Notes under the pieces: model-generated
What the model was told of the DNA's origin: nothing
Database searches by the model: none
What the model saw: the letters and a program-made list of their open reading frames with translations, nothing else
Position numbers and translations under genes: made by a program
Source of the DNA: Fimbriimonas sp.
GTDB lineage: Bacteria; Armatimonadota; Fimbriimonadia; Fimbriimonadales; Fimbriimonadaceae
Direction of reading: 5' to 3'
NCBI GenBank assembly: GCA_031292555.1
Contig: JARLGV010000101.1
Location: forward strand, 62,001 to 126,000
DNA: 64,000 nucleotides
Shown here: in pieces, positions 18,884-28,600 of the stretch
How the letters are laid out: each line of letters begins with the position of its first letter
How positions within the stretch are numbered: the stretch's first letter is position 1

Positions 18884-20364
18884 CGCTGGCCGTCCTCGAT
18901 CTTGGCGCCGTCACTAACGTCGCTGCGATCTCCAACTACGATGCGATCCCCTGGGTTCAGGCCCGATAGAACTTCAACCTTGCCGCCCAGCGCGGTGCCA
19001 AGAGTCACGATGCGGAGCCGGGCGATTCCTTCTCCCGAGACGGCGAAGACGTACTGGAGCCCTTCGCGCGTCCAAGTTGAGGCAGCGGGAATCAAGATCC
19101 GCTTCGCAGATCCGGTGTGGATCGAAGCCCGGCCGAACATACCGGAACGGATGGCAGGTTGGTTCGGCAGGTCGAACTTGACCAGGAATTCGTGGGTCGA
19201 CATGTCGGCTTGCGGCACGATCTCGGCCACTTTGGCGTCGATCGCTGGACCGGCAAGGGCGTCGAGTCTGACGGAGACAGAGTTACCACCCTTCAAAGAT
19301 GCGAGAAAGCGCTCGGGGATTTTCGCTTCAAGCCGGTAGGTCCCACCTTCGACAGTTACGAGCGGGGATCCCGGGCTGGCCATCGAACCTGGGTCGACGA
19401 GGCGCTGGACGACCTTGCCGTCGAATGGAGCGAGGACTTCGGAGTACGAGAGGCCAACTTGGGCGGACCTCAAGGCGGCCTCGGTTTGAGCGACCTGGGC
19501 TCGAGCCACGTCGACCTCTTTGCGGCGAACAGCAGTTTGTAGACTTGCTGCCCTCGCCTGCATCACTCCTGCCTTGGCCTGTTCGAGGGATGCCCTTGCT
19601 TGAGCGACCTCGTCCTTCGCCGCCTTGATCTCCTGGCTGCGCGAGCCTTCGCGAGAGATGTTCTCGCTTTGGACCGCTATGTCGTATTGGCCCTTCGCCA
19701 AGTCGAAGCGGTTCTGAGCGAGGTCAAGCTCCCTCTTGGCGAGGGCGCCGTCCTGAACCAGTTTGGTGGTTCGGGCAAGTTCCTTCTGCGCGAGCGCCAT
19801 GTTGGATTCCGCCTGCATAACAGCCAGGTGACTCTGTGTGACCTCTTGACGCCGGGGTCCGGCGACGGCAAGGTCGCGCCTGGCTTCGGCCGCGGCGAGG
19901 GCGGCTTGGCACTGCCGAACTTGCGATTCGGCTTGGGCGATTCTCGCCTGGCTCGTCTTGGCCTCCATGTCGGCGATCGTCGAGGCGTTGCCCATCGACT
20001 GAACCGAAGACCGGTAGGTTGCCGACGCCATATCAACCGATGCCTTCAGTTCACGCGGATCGATCGAGGCGACGGTTTGCCCCTGTCTGATCGCATCTCC
20101 GTCGTGCACCGAGACCGCCACAATTCTCCCCATGACTTTGGAGGCGAGGGTCGCATTCAAGGCAGCCTTCACGGTACCGGTCGCTTCATAGTTCTGTGAG
20201 ACCTCGGTTTCATCGATCCTCGCGACTTGGGTGTGAACGATTTTCGGCGTCGCAACTTCCGCTTTGGGTTCGGCCGGTGAACCGCAGCCGAGCAGGATCG
20301 GCCCTAGGATGCCCAATGCGGCCATAAATCTTATCACTGTTGTATTGCTGTTTCCGGTTTTCAT
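18880..20364 (-). CDS. RND periplasmic adaptor (membrane fusion) lipoprotein, system 1
   Basis: 494 residues from ATG 20364 (MKTGNSN; ATG six codons upstream is possible). Signal peptide with lipobox LLGC, so it is lipid-anchored in the periplasm. Next a barrel-sandwich half ([21 protein letters not shown]), a long coiled-coil hairpin from about 105 to 285 rich in Ala/Gln/Glu, the second sandwich half ([19 protein letters not shown]) and a beta-barrel/membrane-proximal domain. The hairpin is longer than that of AcrA. It bridges the RND pump and TolC. Its stop overlaps the pump start by 4 bp. Confidence 0.92.
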
Positions 20365-20520
20365 GAGTAAAAGTGCTCGCACATTCGGTTTCTGAGGTGA
20401 AGAGCCGGTCTGGTCTGAAAAGGATTCACGTTTCTCGCCTGACCAAGAATCCTTTCTATGCCGGCGAGTCTCTTTGGTCTCATGGAATCCCCCTCAAGCG
20501 TGTCCCAGGGCCGCGAAGGC

Positions 20521-22008
20521 ATGAAGATGTCGATTGGCCGGTACTCCTATCGAGTCGCTCTCGTCGCACTCACCCTCCTTTCCGTAACTTACGGCACCGA
20601 AGCACGCACTTACGATCAGACCAAGGCGCGGGGGCAAAGCAGAACGGCGAAGTCCTCGTTGACACAGGCTGATCTGGACACCGTTCTTTCTGGCAAACCG
20701 ATGCGCCTGGATCAGGCGCTGGCGATCGCGATGGGATCGAGCCGGGCTCTCGATCAGTCCATCGCAAACCTCGATACAGCCCTAGGCGGAGTCGGAGAAT
20801 CCAAGTCGGCGTTGCTACCTCAGTTGAGTCTGGGCGCCCAGGCAGCCGAGTACGACAAGGCGAACGTCGTCGACCTCGGGGCGATGATGGGCGGTCCGAG
20901 TCTTCCTCTGACGATTGCGAACCGATGGAACCGTTCAGTCTATGCCGGGTTGAACTGGCAAATCGACCTCTCTGGAGCAGTTCGATCGGCCGTAAGCCAA
21001 GCGGAATTCTCCGCGTTGGCGGCTCGCATCGACGTCGATCGCGTCCGAAATCGCCTGGCCTTCGACGTGCGATCAGGTTTCCTTCAAGCGGTGCGAGCCC
21101 ACGCCCAGATCGGCAACGCGGAGGAGAACCTCAAGACGGCTGAGACGAGATTGAGCGATGCTCAAAAGTACGAGGCAGTCGGCACGGCACCTAAATTCGA
21201 CGTGGTTTCCGCTGAGCGGGACGTAGCCGAGGCGAGGCAAGCACTGATCGTTGCCGAGTCACAGGAAACCCTCTCCGTTGCCGCGCTCAAGGATGTAATC
21301 GGAATCGACCAGGCCACATCGGTTTCGCTGGATGACGAATCCAACCTCGCGACGCCGGAATCAACGGCAGGGGCAACTGAAAGAGATGCATCCGAATCCG
21401 GTTCTTTCGCAGCACTGGTCGCCGAAGGGCTGAAATATCGGCCGGAGGTGCTGGAGTCCAAGGCAGCGATAGCCGCTGCAAGACACGGGCTGCAGTACTC
21501 GCGCCGGTCGGAGCTTCCGACGCTTACTGCCGGTCTGGGATACAACTATCAGCCGGACAACGGGGCTTTCACGTTACAGAACTCGACGGTGGCGACGTTG
21601 ACCCTCTCGGTTCCGATCTTTGACGGCGGGTTGGCGAAGGCTCGTCGCAAGGAGGCGAACGGCGCGTTGGAATCTGCCGAGAGCAATGCCAGAGCCGCTT
21701 CGGATCAGGTGAAGCTGGAGATCCGGTCCGCTTCGATCGAATTGCTCCAAGCACGATCGAGGATAGCGGCAGCCGAGGCCGGACTGAAGATGGCGCGCGA
21801 AGCCTATCGCATCGCAAAGGAGCGATATGACGTCGGAGTCTCCCAGTCGTCCGTCGTATCGCCCCAACTTGAACTCAGCGCGGCGCAGAGCGCATTGGCG
21901 GGAGCATCCGAGCGACGAATCGACGCGTTGATCGACTACCGCATAGCGGAAGCGGCATTGGATCACGCGACTGGCAGATTTGCCTCGCACCAGAACCGCC
22001 CGCAATAG
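20521..22008 (+). CDS. TolC-family outer membrane efflux protein, system 1
   Basis: 495 residues from ATG 20521; further ATGs exist upstream (20458), but this start yields a proper signal peptide (RYSYRVALVALTLLSVTYGTEA). The two OEP repeats (PF02321) start near LRLDQALAIAMG and after the middle at FAALVAEGLKYRPEVLESK, with the usual long amphipathic helices and beta segments (YNYQPDNG, LTLSVPIFDGG). It forms the trimeric outer-membrane channel. It is divergent from the adaptor gene across 156 bp and is followed by a rhodanese gene 17 bp later. Confidence 0.9.
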   Translation: MKMSIGRYSYRVALVALTLLSVTYGTEARTYDQTKARGQSRTAKSSLTQADLDTVLSGKPMRLDQALAIAMGSSRALDQSIANLDTALGGVGESKSALLPQLSLGAQAAEYDKANVVDLGAMMGGPSLPLTIANRWNRSVYAGLNWQIDLSGAVRSAVSQAEFSALAARIDVDRVRNRLAFDVRSGFLQAVRAHAQIGNAEENLKTAETRLSDAQKYEAVGTAPKFDVVSAERDVAEARQALIVAESQETLSVAALKDVIGIDQATSVSLDDESNLATPESTAGATERDASESGSFAALVAEGLKYRPEVLESKAAIAAARHGLQYSRRSELPTLTAGLGYNYQPDNGAFTLQNSTVATLTLSVPIFDGGLAKARRKEANGALESAESNARAASDQVKLEIRSASIELLQARSRIAAAEAGLKMAREAYRIAKERYDVGVSQSSVVSPQLELSAAQSALAGASERRIDALIDYRIAEAALDHATGRFASHQNRPQ

Positions 22009-22025
22009 TTTTACGGAGAATTGTC

Positions 22026-22556
22026 ATGAAAAAGAACATTGAATCTAGTGAATTGAAGGCCAAGATCGATGCCGGCGAGAGCCTGCGCATCATCGACGTG
22101 CGTACCCCCTCCGAATTTGCTCGAGGTCATATTCCCGGCGCGACGAATGTCCCGCTCGGCACGATCGAAGGCCGGATAGCCGAGGTCGCGTCGAGCGAGA
22201 CTCTCGTTCTGGTTTGCCAAGGAGGTATGAGATCGGATACCGCATGCGATCGGGTGGGGGCGAGCTACCGGCGGCTGTACAACCTTGTGGGTGGAACGAG
22301 CGGATGGAGGAGCTTGGGCTATCCCGTCGAAGTCGTGCAAAGGGAACCTCGGACCTCGCGTGCCGTCGATCGGCAGGCTCACTTCGTCGCCGGTTCGATT
22401 CTATGCATCGCGTTCGTCCTCTTCCGTATCGTCGATCCCCGGTGGATCTATCTGGCTTTGTTGCCCGCGCTTGGGTTGTTGCTGGATGCGACGACGGGGT
22501 TCTGCCCGATGACGTGGCTACTGAAACGAACGCCTTGGAACAGCAGGGCTATCTAG
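22026..22556 (+). CDS. Rhodanese-domain inner membrane protein, YgaP-like
   Basis: 176 residues. An N-terminal rhodanese domain (IIDVRTPSEFARGHIPGATN; catalytic Cys in VCQGGMRSD) is followed by a C-terminal DUF2892-like hydrophobic part with helices about 123-137 and 139-156. This is the architecture of E. coli YgaP, a membrane sulfurtransferase. GGAG stands 7 nt before the ATG, and the gene is probably cotranscribed with the tolC-like gene. Together with the TauE-like gene next door it suggests sulfur-compound handling (inference). Confidence 0.88.
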   Translation: MKKNIESSELKAKIDAGESLRIIDVRTPSEFARGHIPGATNVPLGTIEGRIAEVASSETLVLVCQGGMRSDTACDRVGASYRRLYNLVGGTSGWRSLGYPVEVVQREPRTSRAVDRQAHFVAGSILCIAFVLFRIVDPRWIYLALLPALGLLLDATTGFCPMTWLLKRTPWNSRAI

Positions 22557-22662
22557 CAAGAACCGCTCCCATAAATTCGCTTAGGCAATTCACTTTAGGG
22601 GGCGCCGGCGCTTGCGTCATGATGGATTTGGGAAAGTAGCGGTTTGGCGTTCCGCGCAAGCT

Positions 22663-23034
22663 CTACTTCTTGCCAAAGATCAGCCAAGCCGCGACAATGA
22701 CGAGGAATGCGGCAAATGAACGGCGCATGGTCAGTTCATCCAGACCCAAAGCCAATTGGGAACCTCCAAACGCCCCGAATAGGAATCCAAGGGCGATTAG
22801 TCCCCCAAGTTTCAAGTCGGCTTCACCGCGTTTGTAATATTCGATCAGCGCCAGAATTCCCACCGGCGCCAGAAGGGCGACTAGGGACGTGCCCTGTGCC
22901 TTCTGTTGGGAAAAGCCGAATCCGACAACGAGTGCGGGAACGATCAAAATCCCGCCGCCAATGCCGAAAGACCCACCTAGAACACCGGCCATCGCTCCAA
23001 TAACGAGGGCAAGGATTTCGTTCTTCACAGGCAT
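22663..23034 (-). CDS. TauE/SafE (TSUP) family permease, half-size
   Basis: 123 residues from ATG 23034. The first repeat of the family is clear: LVIGAMAGVLGGSFGIGGGILIVPAL, given in parts as AMAGVLGGSFGIGGG and ILIVPAL, then QQKAQGTSLVAL. About four helices are present, where full TSUP transporters have eight. Short stand-alone TSUP proteins are known and may dimerise. The frame is open 61 codons further upstream, but that part lacks membrane character. The likely role is export or uptake of sulfite, thiosulfate or an organosulfonate. Confidence 0.82.
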   Translation of the reverse strand: MPVKNEILALVIGAMAGVLGGSFGIGGGILIVPALVVGFGFSQQKAQGTSLVALLAPVGILALIEYYKRGEADLKLGGLIALGFLFGAFGGSQLALGLDELTMRRSFAAFLVIVAAWLIFGKK

Positions 23035-23386
23035 AGTATTCAAGAATTCCTGCACACTAAGATACGGTTCCAGTGAAAGAACTAGGTGATCTTCCCGGAT
23101 TCTTACCTTATTACAGCCCTCCCAGGTAGATGAACTACCAACCTTGTTCTCTTTAGTTAATATGATTAGTAGACTATCGAGATGACCCCTCTTAATGGGC
23201 TCGACCACACCGGACATGGGGTAATTCGGCCCGCACGAGCAACTTCGTTGCCGACATGCTGATCAGGAGCAACGCTCTGATCTTTGCTTAGATTGATCAC
23301 AGCTTGGTCGAGTCCGTCGGTCCACAAGGGAAACGTGTGGAACACTGAAAGGGCTCCATCGTAGGGAAAGCTAAGGCGAAGCTATT
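23035..23386. other. Gap upstream of the Gly-rich protein
   Basis: No gene. It includes an AT-rich stretch with GATTAGTAGACTA (23164-23176), a motif found again upstream of RND system 2 (25244-25256 and 25294-25303), so it may carry an operator for a shared regulator. Confidence 0.4.
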
Positions 23387-24787
23387 ATGAACACTCATGT
23401 CATCAAGTCGATTCTAAGTGGCGTTCTTTGCGCAGTTGCGTTAACCGCCCTTGCTCAGCACGGCAGCAGCCGTGGAGGTGGTGGAGGCGGCGGCGGACAC
23501 AGCGGCGGCTTTTCTGGAGGTCACGGCTCTTCTGGCGGGTTCGGCGGCGGTCACAGCTCCTTCGGCGGCTATTCGGGCGGACAGAGATCTTACGGAGGAT
23601 CTTCGGGTAGCCGTGGTTCCTACGGCAGCTATTCGGGCGGACAGAGGTCTTACGGAGGATCTTCGGGTAGCCGTGGTTCCTACGGTGGCTATTCAGGCGG
23701 GCGAGGCTCCTTTGGTGGCTATTCGGGAAGCAGAGGTACCTACGGCGGATCGGCCGGGAGCCGAGGTTCCAAAGGTGGAGGCTATTCAACTCGAAGCTAC
23801 GGGTCGAATGGGTCCAGCAGCCGGTACGGAGAATCTTCCAGATATTCGCATAGCTTCGGCAGTGAGCGCAGTTCGGGAAGCCGGTACGGCGGAAGCCGAT
23901 CGGGAGGCAGTGGCACGAGTTCCTTTGGCAGCCGGGGCCCGACTTCGTCCGATCCGGCATTTGGGCGAGGTCATGCCGGTTCGTCCCGCAGCGGCGGCGT
24001 GCACTACTCGGGAAGCAACAATCTCAACGGTTCGTTTCATGGCTCGCTTGGCGGCGAGCGAGTTGGCAGGGCGCCTTCGGGCCGGCTCGGCCCCTCGCTG
24101 TTCGGCGGACGTGGCGGACGCGGGCCGGGCGGACTTGGCGGGCGGTTGTTTGGCGAGCATGCGGGAATGTTTCGCGATGGATACCGATGCGGCTACTACG
24201 GCTATTGGGGTGGATGGAGTGACAGCTTCTTCTGCTTCCCGTTCTACTGTTTCGATCCGTTCGCAAGCGTTTGCTACTGTTCGCCGTGGTACTACTATCC
24301 CTGCCTCCCAGCCTATGTGGCGGCGCCGAACGTGATCGTTGAGACGTCGTATCCCAGCGCCAATTGGTCCGGCAACGACTACAACTGGAGTCCAGATTCG
24401 CAGGGCGGCGGTAATCCAGTTTTGGACGACTCGGTTCGGGATATCGTCGAGGCGTTCCAGCATGACGACCACATGGCAATCAACCGCCTCGTCCCCCATG
24501 ATGGCAACGTGCAGATATTCACGGACGGCAAGTACAGTTACTCGCTCAAGTCGAACGACTTTTACGACACCTACGTGGACGGAATCGAAGGCACGAAGAC
24601 GACCCAATACGAGATTCTGGATGTTCGAGCTAACGGCGACGGAACCGCCAGAGTGGTCGCTAAGCACGAGTACACCGACCCTTGGGGTAAGCGCGCGTTC
24701 GTCTACCATCGCTACTTCCTGAAGAGGGAAGGGGACACTTATGTGATCAGAGAGTTCGGCACGAGCAACTACGCTGCTGGGTCGTAG
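23387..24787 (+). CDS. Secreted Gly/Ser/Tyr-rich repeat protein with folded C-terminal domain
   Basis: 466 residues. Signal peptide (residues 1-23, ending TALAQ), then about 260 residues of low complexity with motifs such as GGYSGGQRSYGGSSGSRGSY repeated imperfectly, followed by a Cys/Tyr/Trp-rich segment (CGYYGYWGGW, CFPFYCFDPF, CYCSPWYYYP). Residues from about 345 (LDDSVRDIVEAFQHDDHMAI) to the end form a globular domain of unknown family. Resin-like Gly/Tyr repeats suggest an extracellular matrix, adhesion or surface-layer role; that is inference. A terminator follows. Confidence 0.75.
   Translation: MNTHVIKSILSGVLCAVALTALAQHGSSRGGGGGGGGHSGGFSGGHGSSGGFGGGHSSFGGYSGGQRSYGGSSGSRGSYGSYSGGQRSYGGSSGSRGSYGGYSGGRGSFGGYSGSRGTYGGSAGSRGSKGGGYSTRSYGSNGSSSRYGESSRYSHSFGSERSSGSRYGGSRSGGSGTSSFGSRGPTSSDPAFGRGHAGSSRSGGVHYSGSNNLNGSFHGSLGGERVGRAPSGRLGPSLFGGRGGRGPGGLGGRLFGEHAGMFRDGYRCGYYGYWGGWSDSFFCFPFYCFDPFASVCYCSPWYYYPCLPAYVAAPNVIVETSYPSANWSGNDYNWSPDSQGGGNPVLDDSVRDIVEAFQHDDHMAINRLVPHDGNVQIFTDGKYSYSLKSNDFYDTYVDGIEGTKTTQYEILDVRANGDGTARVVAKHEYTDPWGKRAFVYHRYFLKREGDTYVIREFGTSNYAAGS
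23570..23689 (+). repeat. Two tandem 60-bp repeat units inside the Gly-rich gene
   Basis: Units 23570-23629 and 23630-23689 differ at only a few positions (e.g. AGA/AGG and CAGC/TGGC), whereas neighbouring units are more diverged. In-frame duplication of 20 codons shows recent expansion and predicts length polymorphism between strains. Confidence 0.8.
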
Positions 24788-25653
24788 GGGCGACCTAAAG
24801 CGGAGGGGCGGCTCGGGGAGTGATCCCTGCGCCGCCTCTCTGCTGTTTGTGCGTCGTCCTCCAGGATCCGCCTCTTCATCGGGGGACGGCGCTCCATGCC
24901 ATTGTTGTAGATCCCTATTTCACCTGTGCAGCACGCCACCCAGGCGTGCGGGGGGAAAGGGCGTGCCTCAGCTGCCCGGCAGCAGCAGAGGCCCCTAAGA
25001 GCTATCCACTTGGTTGCTCGCCTCTTCGCCTTCACCAAGAGATGCAGATAGACAAGAGCCTCTCAGCGACCCTCGGATGTAATGTCAAGACCCTGTAGGG
25101 ACATTTGGGAATGCGCGTCGAAGACTCGGATCGCTGACAGGCGCCCGGCAGGGAGTGCCGAGTTCGTCTCGAAATCGCAGTATGTCGATCTGACTGGTCT
25201 GTTAAGGCCCGGTGTCACTTACTAATTATCGATCGACGTAATAGATTACTAGTCTAGGCGATTTTGTTTAGTTTATAAGTTGGCCGGGTAAATGATTAGT
25301 CTAACCGAATGGCTCTGGTTGCTGGACGATTAGAAAGCTCTAAGGTTCTAACGTCTAGATGCAAGAGAACTGTCGTTATGCGCCAACCTGTAAACGCTGC
25401 CTCCGATCTTGGGCCAAGTGCAATCGAGTAGGCCTGATACCGAGTTTGAACCTAGAATCGTTCTTTTGGGACTCATCTTGGGGCAGCTATGCGGCACCAA
25501 GGGCAGCGTTCTCGCCTGATCCTTCCAATTCCATGGGGCGAATCTAGTGATTGGGAATGCGCCAATGTAAGGATGGTAGTATGGAACGGTACTCGCTAAG
25601 ACAACGTTTAATGTTCTTGGACAACGCGGTTCCAAGCCATCACCTCCTCCAAA
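24788..25653. other. 866-bp gap upstream of RND system 2
   Basis: No gene is supported. After the terminator come a 7-bp hairpin (GCACGCC/GGCGTGC, 24931-24949) and, from about 25215 to 25310, a distinctly AT-rich block with TTTATAAG (a possible -10 at about 25273-25280) and the repeated motifs GATTACTAGTCTA (25244-25256) and GATTAGTCTA (25294-25303). The sequence TTGGGAATGCGC occurs twice (about 25106 and 25553). If transcription starts near 25285, the pump mRNA has a leader of about 370 nt. Confidence 0.45.
24799..24844 (+). terminator. Hairpin terminator after the Gly-rich gene
   Basis: The arms 24799-24812 and 24831-24844 pair in 12 of 14 positions (GGGGCGGC/GCCGCCTC core), with a smaller GGGGA/TCCCT pairing in the loop, followed by TGTTTGT. 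It lies about 12 bp after the stop codon. Confidence 0.65.
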
Positions 25654-28600
25654 ATGTTCAACGTAGAGAAAGCGCTAAGCCGTCCCTATACTTACATCGT
25701 CATGGCCCTCTTGATCACGATCTTGGGGATCACTGCGTTCACGAGCACGCCAACCGATGTCTTTCCTAATATCGATATTCCGGTAGCAACCGTCATTTGG
25801 ACCTACACTGGCGCCTCGCCGGATGTGATGGAGAAGCGCATTGTCAACTACGCCGAGCGATCGTACAGTTCGGCGGTCAACGACATTCAACACATGGAGT
25901 CGCAGACGATGCCTGGCATCAGCATCGTCAAGATCTTCTTTCAGCCGGGCGCGCATGTGGATTCCGCGGTGGCCCAGTTGACGGCGACCTCGCAATCGAT
26001 CCTGAAGCAGCTCCCTCCGGGTATCACGCCGCCCCTTATCCTTCAGTTCAACGCGTCAAGCGTTCCCATTCTGCAGATCGGCGTGTCGAGCCCGGACATG
26101 ACGGAAGCCCAGTTGCGGGACTACGCACAGAACTTTGTGCGCATTCAGCTTGCCGCCGTGCGCGGGGCGGCGATTCCGTCTCCTTACGGTGGTAAGTCGC
26201 GTGTCGTCATGGTTGATTTGAACCAGGAGGCTCTTGAGGCAAAGCACCTCACCGCGATGGACGTTGCCAACGCGATCAATCTCCAAAACCTAATCCTCCC
26301 GACGGGAACGGCCAAGATGGCGGAGCGTGAGTACGTCGTCAGTTTGAATAGCAGTCCTTTGGCGGTAGACGAACTCAACGACATACCGATTCGCGAGGTC
26401 AACGGCGGCATGGTCTATATCCGTGACGTCGCCCACGTTCGAGACGGCTCGGCGGTACAGACCAACGTCGTCGACAAGGACGGTAAGCCTTCGGTCATTC
26501 TCACTATTCTGAAGAGCGGCGATGCGTCCACGCTCGATGTGGTCGACCGGATCCGAGCCGCGCTCCCGCAAGTTCGCTCCACCTTGCCTTCCGACGTGAA
26601 GGTTGAGATCGTTTCGGACCAGTCGTTTTTCGTGCGAGCTTCCGTCAACGGTGTGATCCGTGAGGGTGTCATTGCCGCCGTTTTGACGGCGATCATGATT
26701 TTGCTGTTCTTGGGAAGTTGGCGGAGCACCCTCATCGTCGCAATGTCGATTCCGCTTTCCATTCTCTTCTCGATCATCTGTCTCAAGGCGGTCGGGCAGA
26801 CGATCAACGTAATGACTCTCGGCGGACTGGCGCTTGCGATCGGCATCCTCGTCGACAATGCGATCGTCTCGATCGAAAACATATACCGCAACCTTGGGCT
26901 GGGAAAGAACCTCCACCGTGCCATCGTCGATGGCGCCGAACAGATTGCGGCGCCGCAGTTGGTGGCTACGCTTGCCATTTGCATCGTGTTCTTGCCGATC
27001 ATGGTCTTGAGTGGCGCGGCTGGCTCGCTCTTCAAGCCCTTGGCGATGTCGGTGGTCTTCGCCATGGTCGCCTCATATCTTCTGTCGAGAACGTTCGTGC
27101 CGGTTATGGCCAAACGCCTGCTCGAAAAGGAGGCTCATCTCCACGCGCACGGACATGAGCCGACCCAACTTGGGAAGATGCGGCACCACGATCATGCCGA
27201 TCATCAGGCCAGCGACGGAACTCATGCATTGCCCTTGCCGAAAGGAGATGTGATCTGGCGTCTTCATCTCAGGTTCAACATTCTCTTTGAGAGGGTATTG
27301 GACGCCTACCGATCGACGATCGAAAAGGCGGTGAAGAAGCGAACTGCGGTCTTGTGGGGCTTTGGCTGTTTCTTCGTGGGCTCATTCGGGCTGCTGCCAT
27401 TCATCGGAGAGGACTTCTTCCCGACGGTGGACGCGGGTTCGTTCCGTCTCCACGTGAGGGCGCCATCCGGCACGCGCCTCGAAGAGACCAAGCGGCTGTT
27501 CGCGGAAGTGGAGCAGACGATCGGCGAGGTCATTCCCGCCAAACAGCTTGACCTGACGATGGACAACATGGGCATGCCCGTAGGTGGCGTTAACGTGGCC
27601 TACAATACGACCGGCGCCATCGGAGAATCGGACGGCGAGATCATGGTTCAGCTTGCAGAGCAGCATGAGCCAACGAAAATCTATATAGAGAAACTGCGTT
27701 CGCTGCTGCGGGACAAATATCCGGGCACGACGTTCTTCTTCCAACCGGCCGATATCACAACCCAAATTCTGAACTTCGGTCTTCCGGCGCCAATCGATAT
27801 CCAAGTCGTGGGTAAGACGGCGGCCAACTATGCCATCGCGGCGCAGATCGCTCAGAAGGTGCGACTGGTGAAGGGGGCGGTCGATGTCCATGTTCATCAA
27901 GTCATCGACCAACCTGAAATACACATCGAGGTTGACCGAGACAAGGCGCAAGAGATGGGGCTGACTCAGAAAGATATCGCCAGCAACCTGCTTGTCACAT
28001 TGAGCTCGAGCGGACAAGTGCTTCCTAACTACTGGGTGAATCCGAGGAATGGAGTCAGCTACCTGGTTGCCGTCCAGACCCCTCAATACGACGTCACCAA
28101 CATGGATCAGCTCAAGCATCTGTCGCTGCCCGGCGATTCGAGGAAGTCAACGGAATTGCTCTCGAATCTGGCGACAATCACGCGCCAGAAGTCTGCCGGC
28201 GTCATAAACCACTACAATGTCCAGCCAACGTTCGATGTCTACGCGAACGTGCAAGGTCGCGATCTTGGCGGTGTAGCTCGCGACATTCAAGCAGTCCTTG
28301 ATACGTTCAAAGGACACCTTCCGCATGGCACGACTCTTGTCATGCGAGGCCAGATTGAGAGCATGAACTCGTCATTCATCGGGCTGGGTACCGGACTGAT
28401 TGCGGCGATCGTGCTGGTGTACTTCCTTCTGGTCGTCAACTACCAGTCTTGGATCGATCCGCTAGTCATCATCTCGGCGTTACCGGGAGCGATGAGCGGG
28501 ATCCTGATCATGCTCTTTTCCGCCGATACCACGTTTAGCGTGCCAGCCCTGATGGGGGCGATTATGTGCGTCGGTGTTGCGACTGCCAACAGCATTCTCG

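Noticed and set aside
24769-25038. A minus-strand 89-codon frame after the Gly-rich gene
   Set aside because: It runs through the terminator hairpin and has Arg/Pro-rich out-of-frame composition.
25551-25769. A small gene before RND pump 2
   Set aside because: The frame overlaps the pump start in a different register and encodes no recognisable or hydrophobicity-consistent protein.
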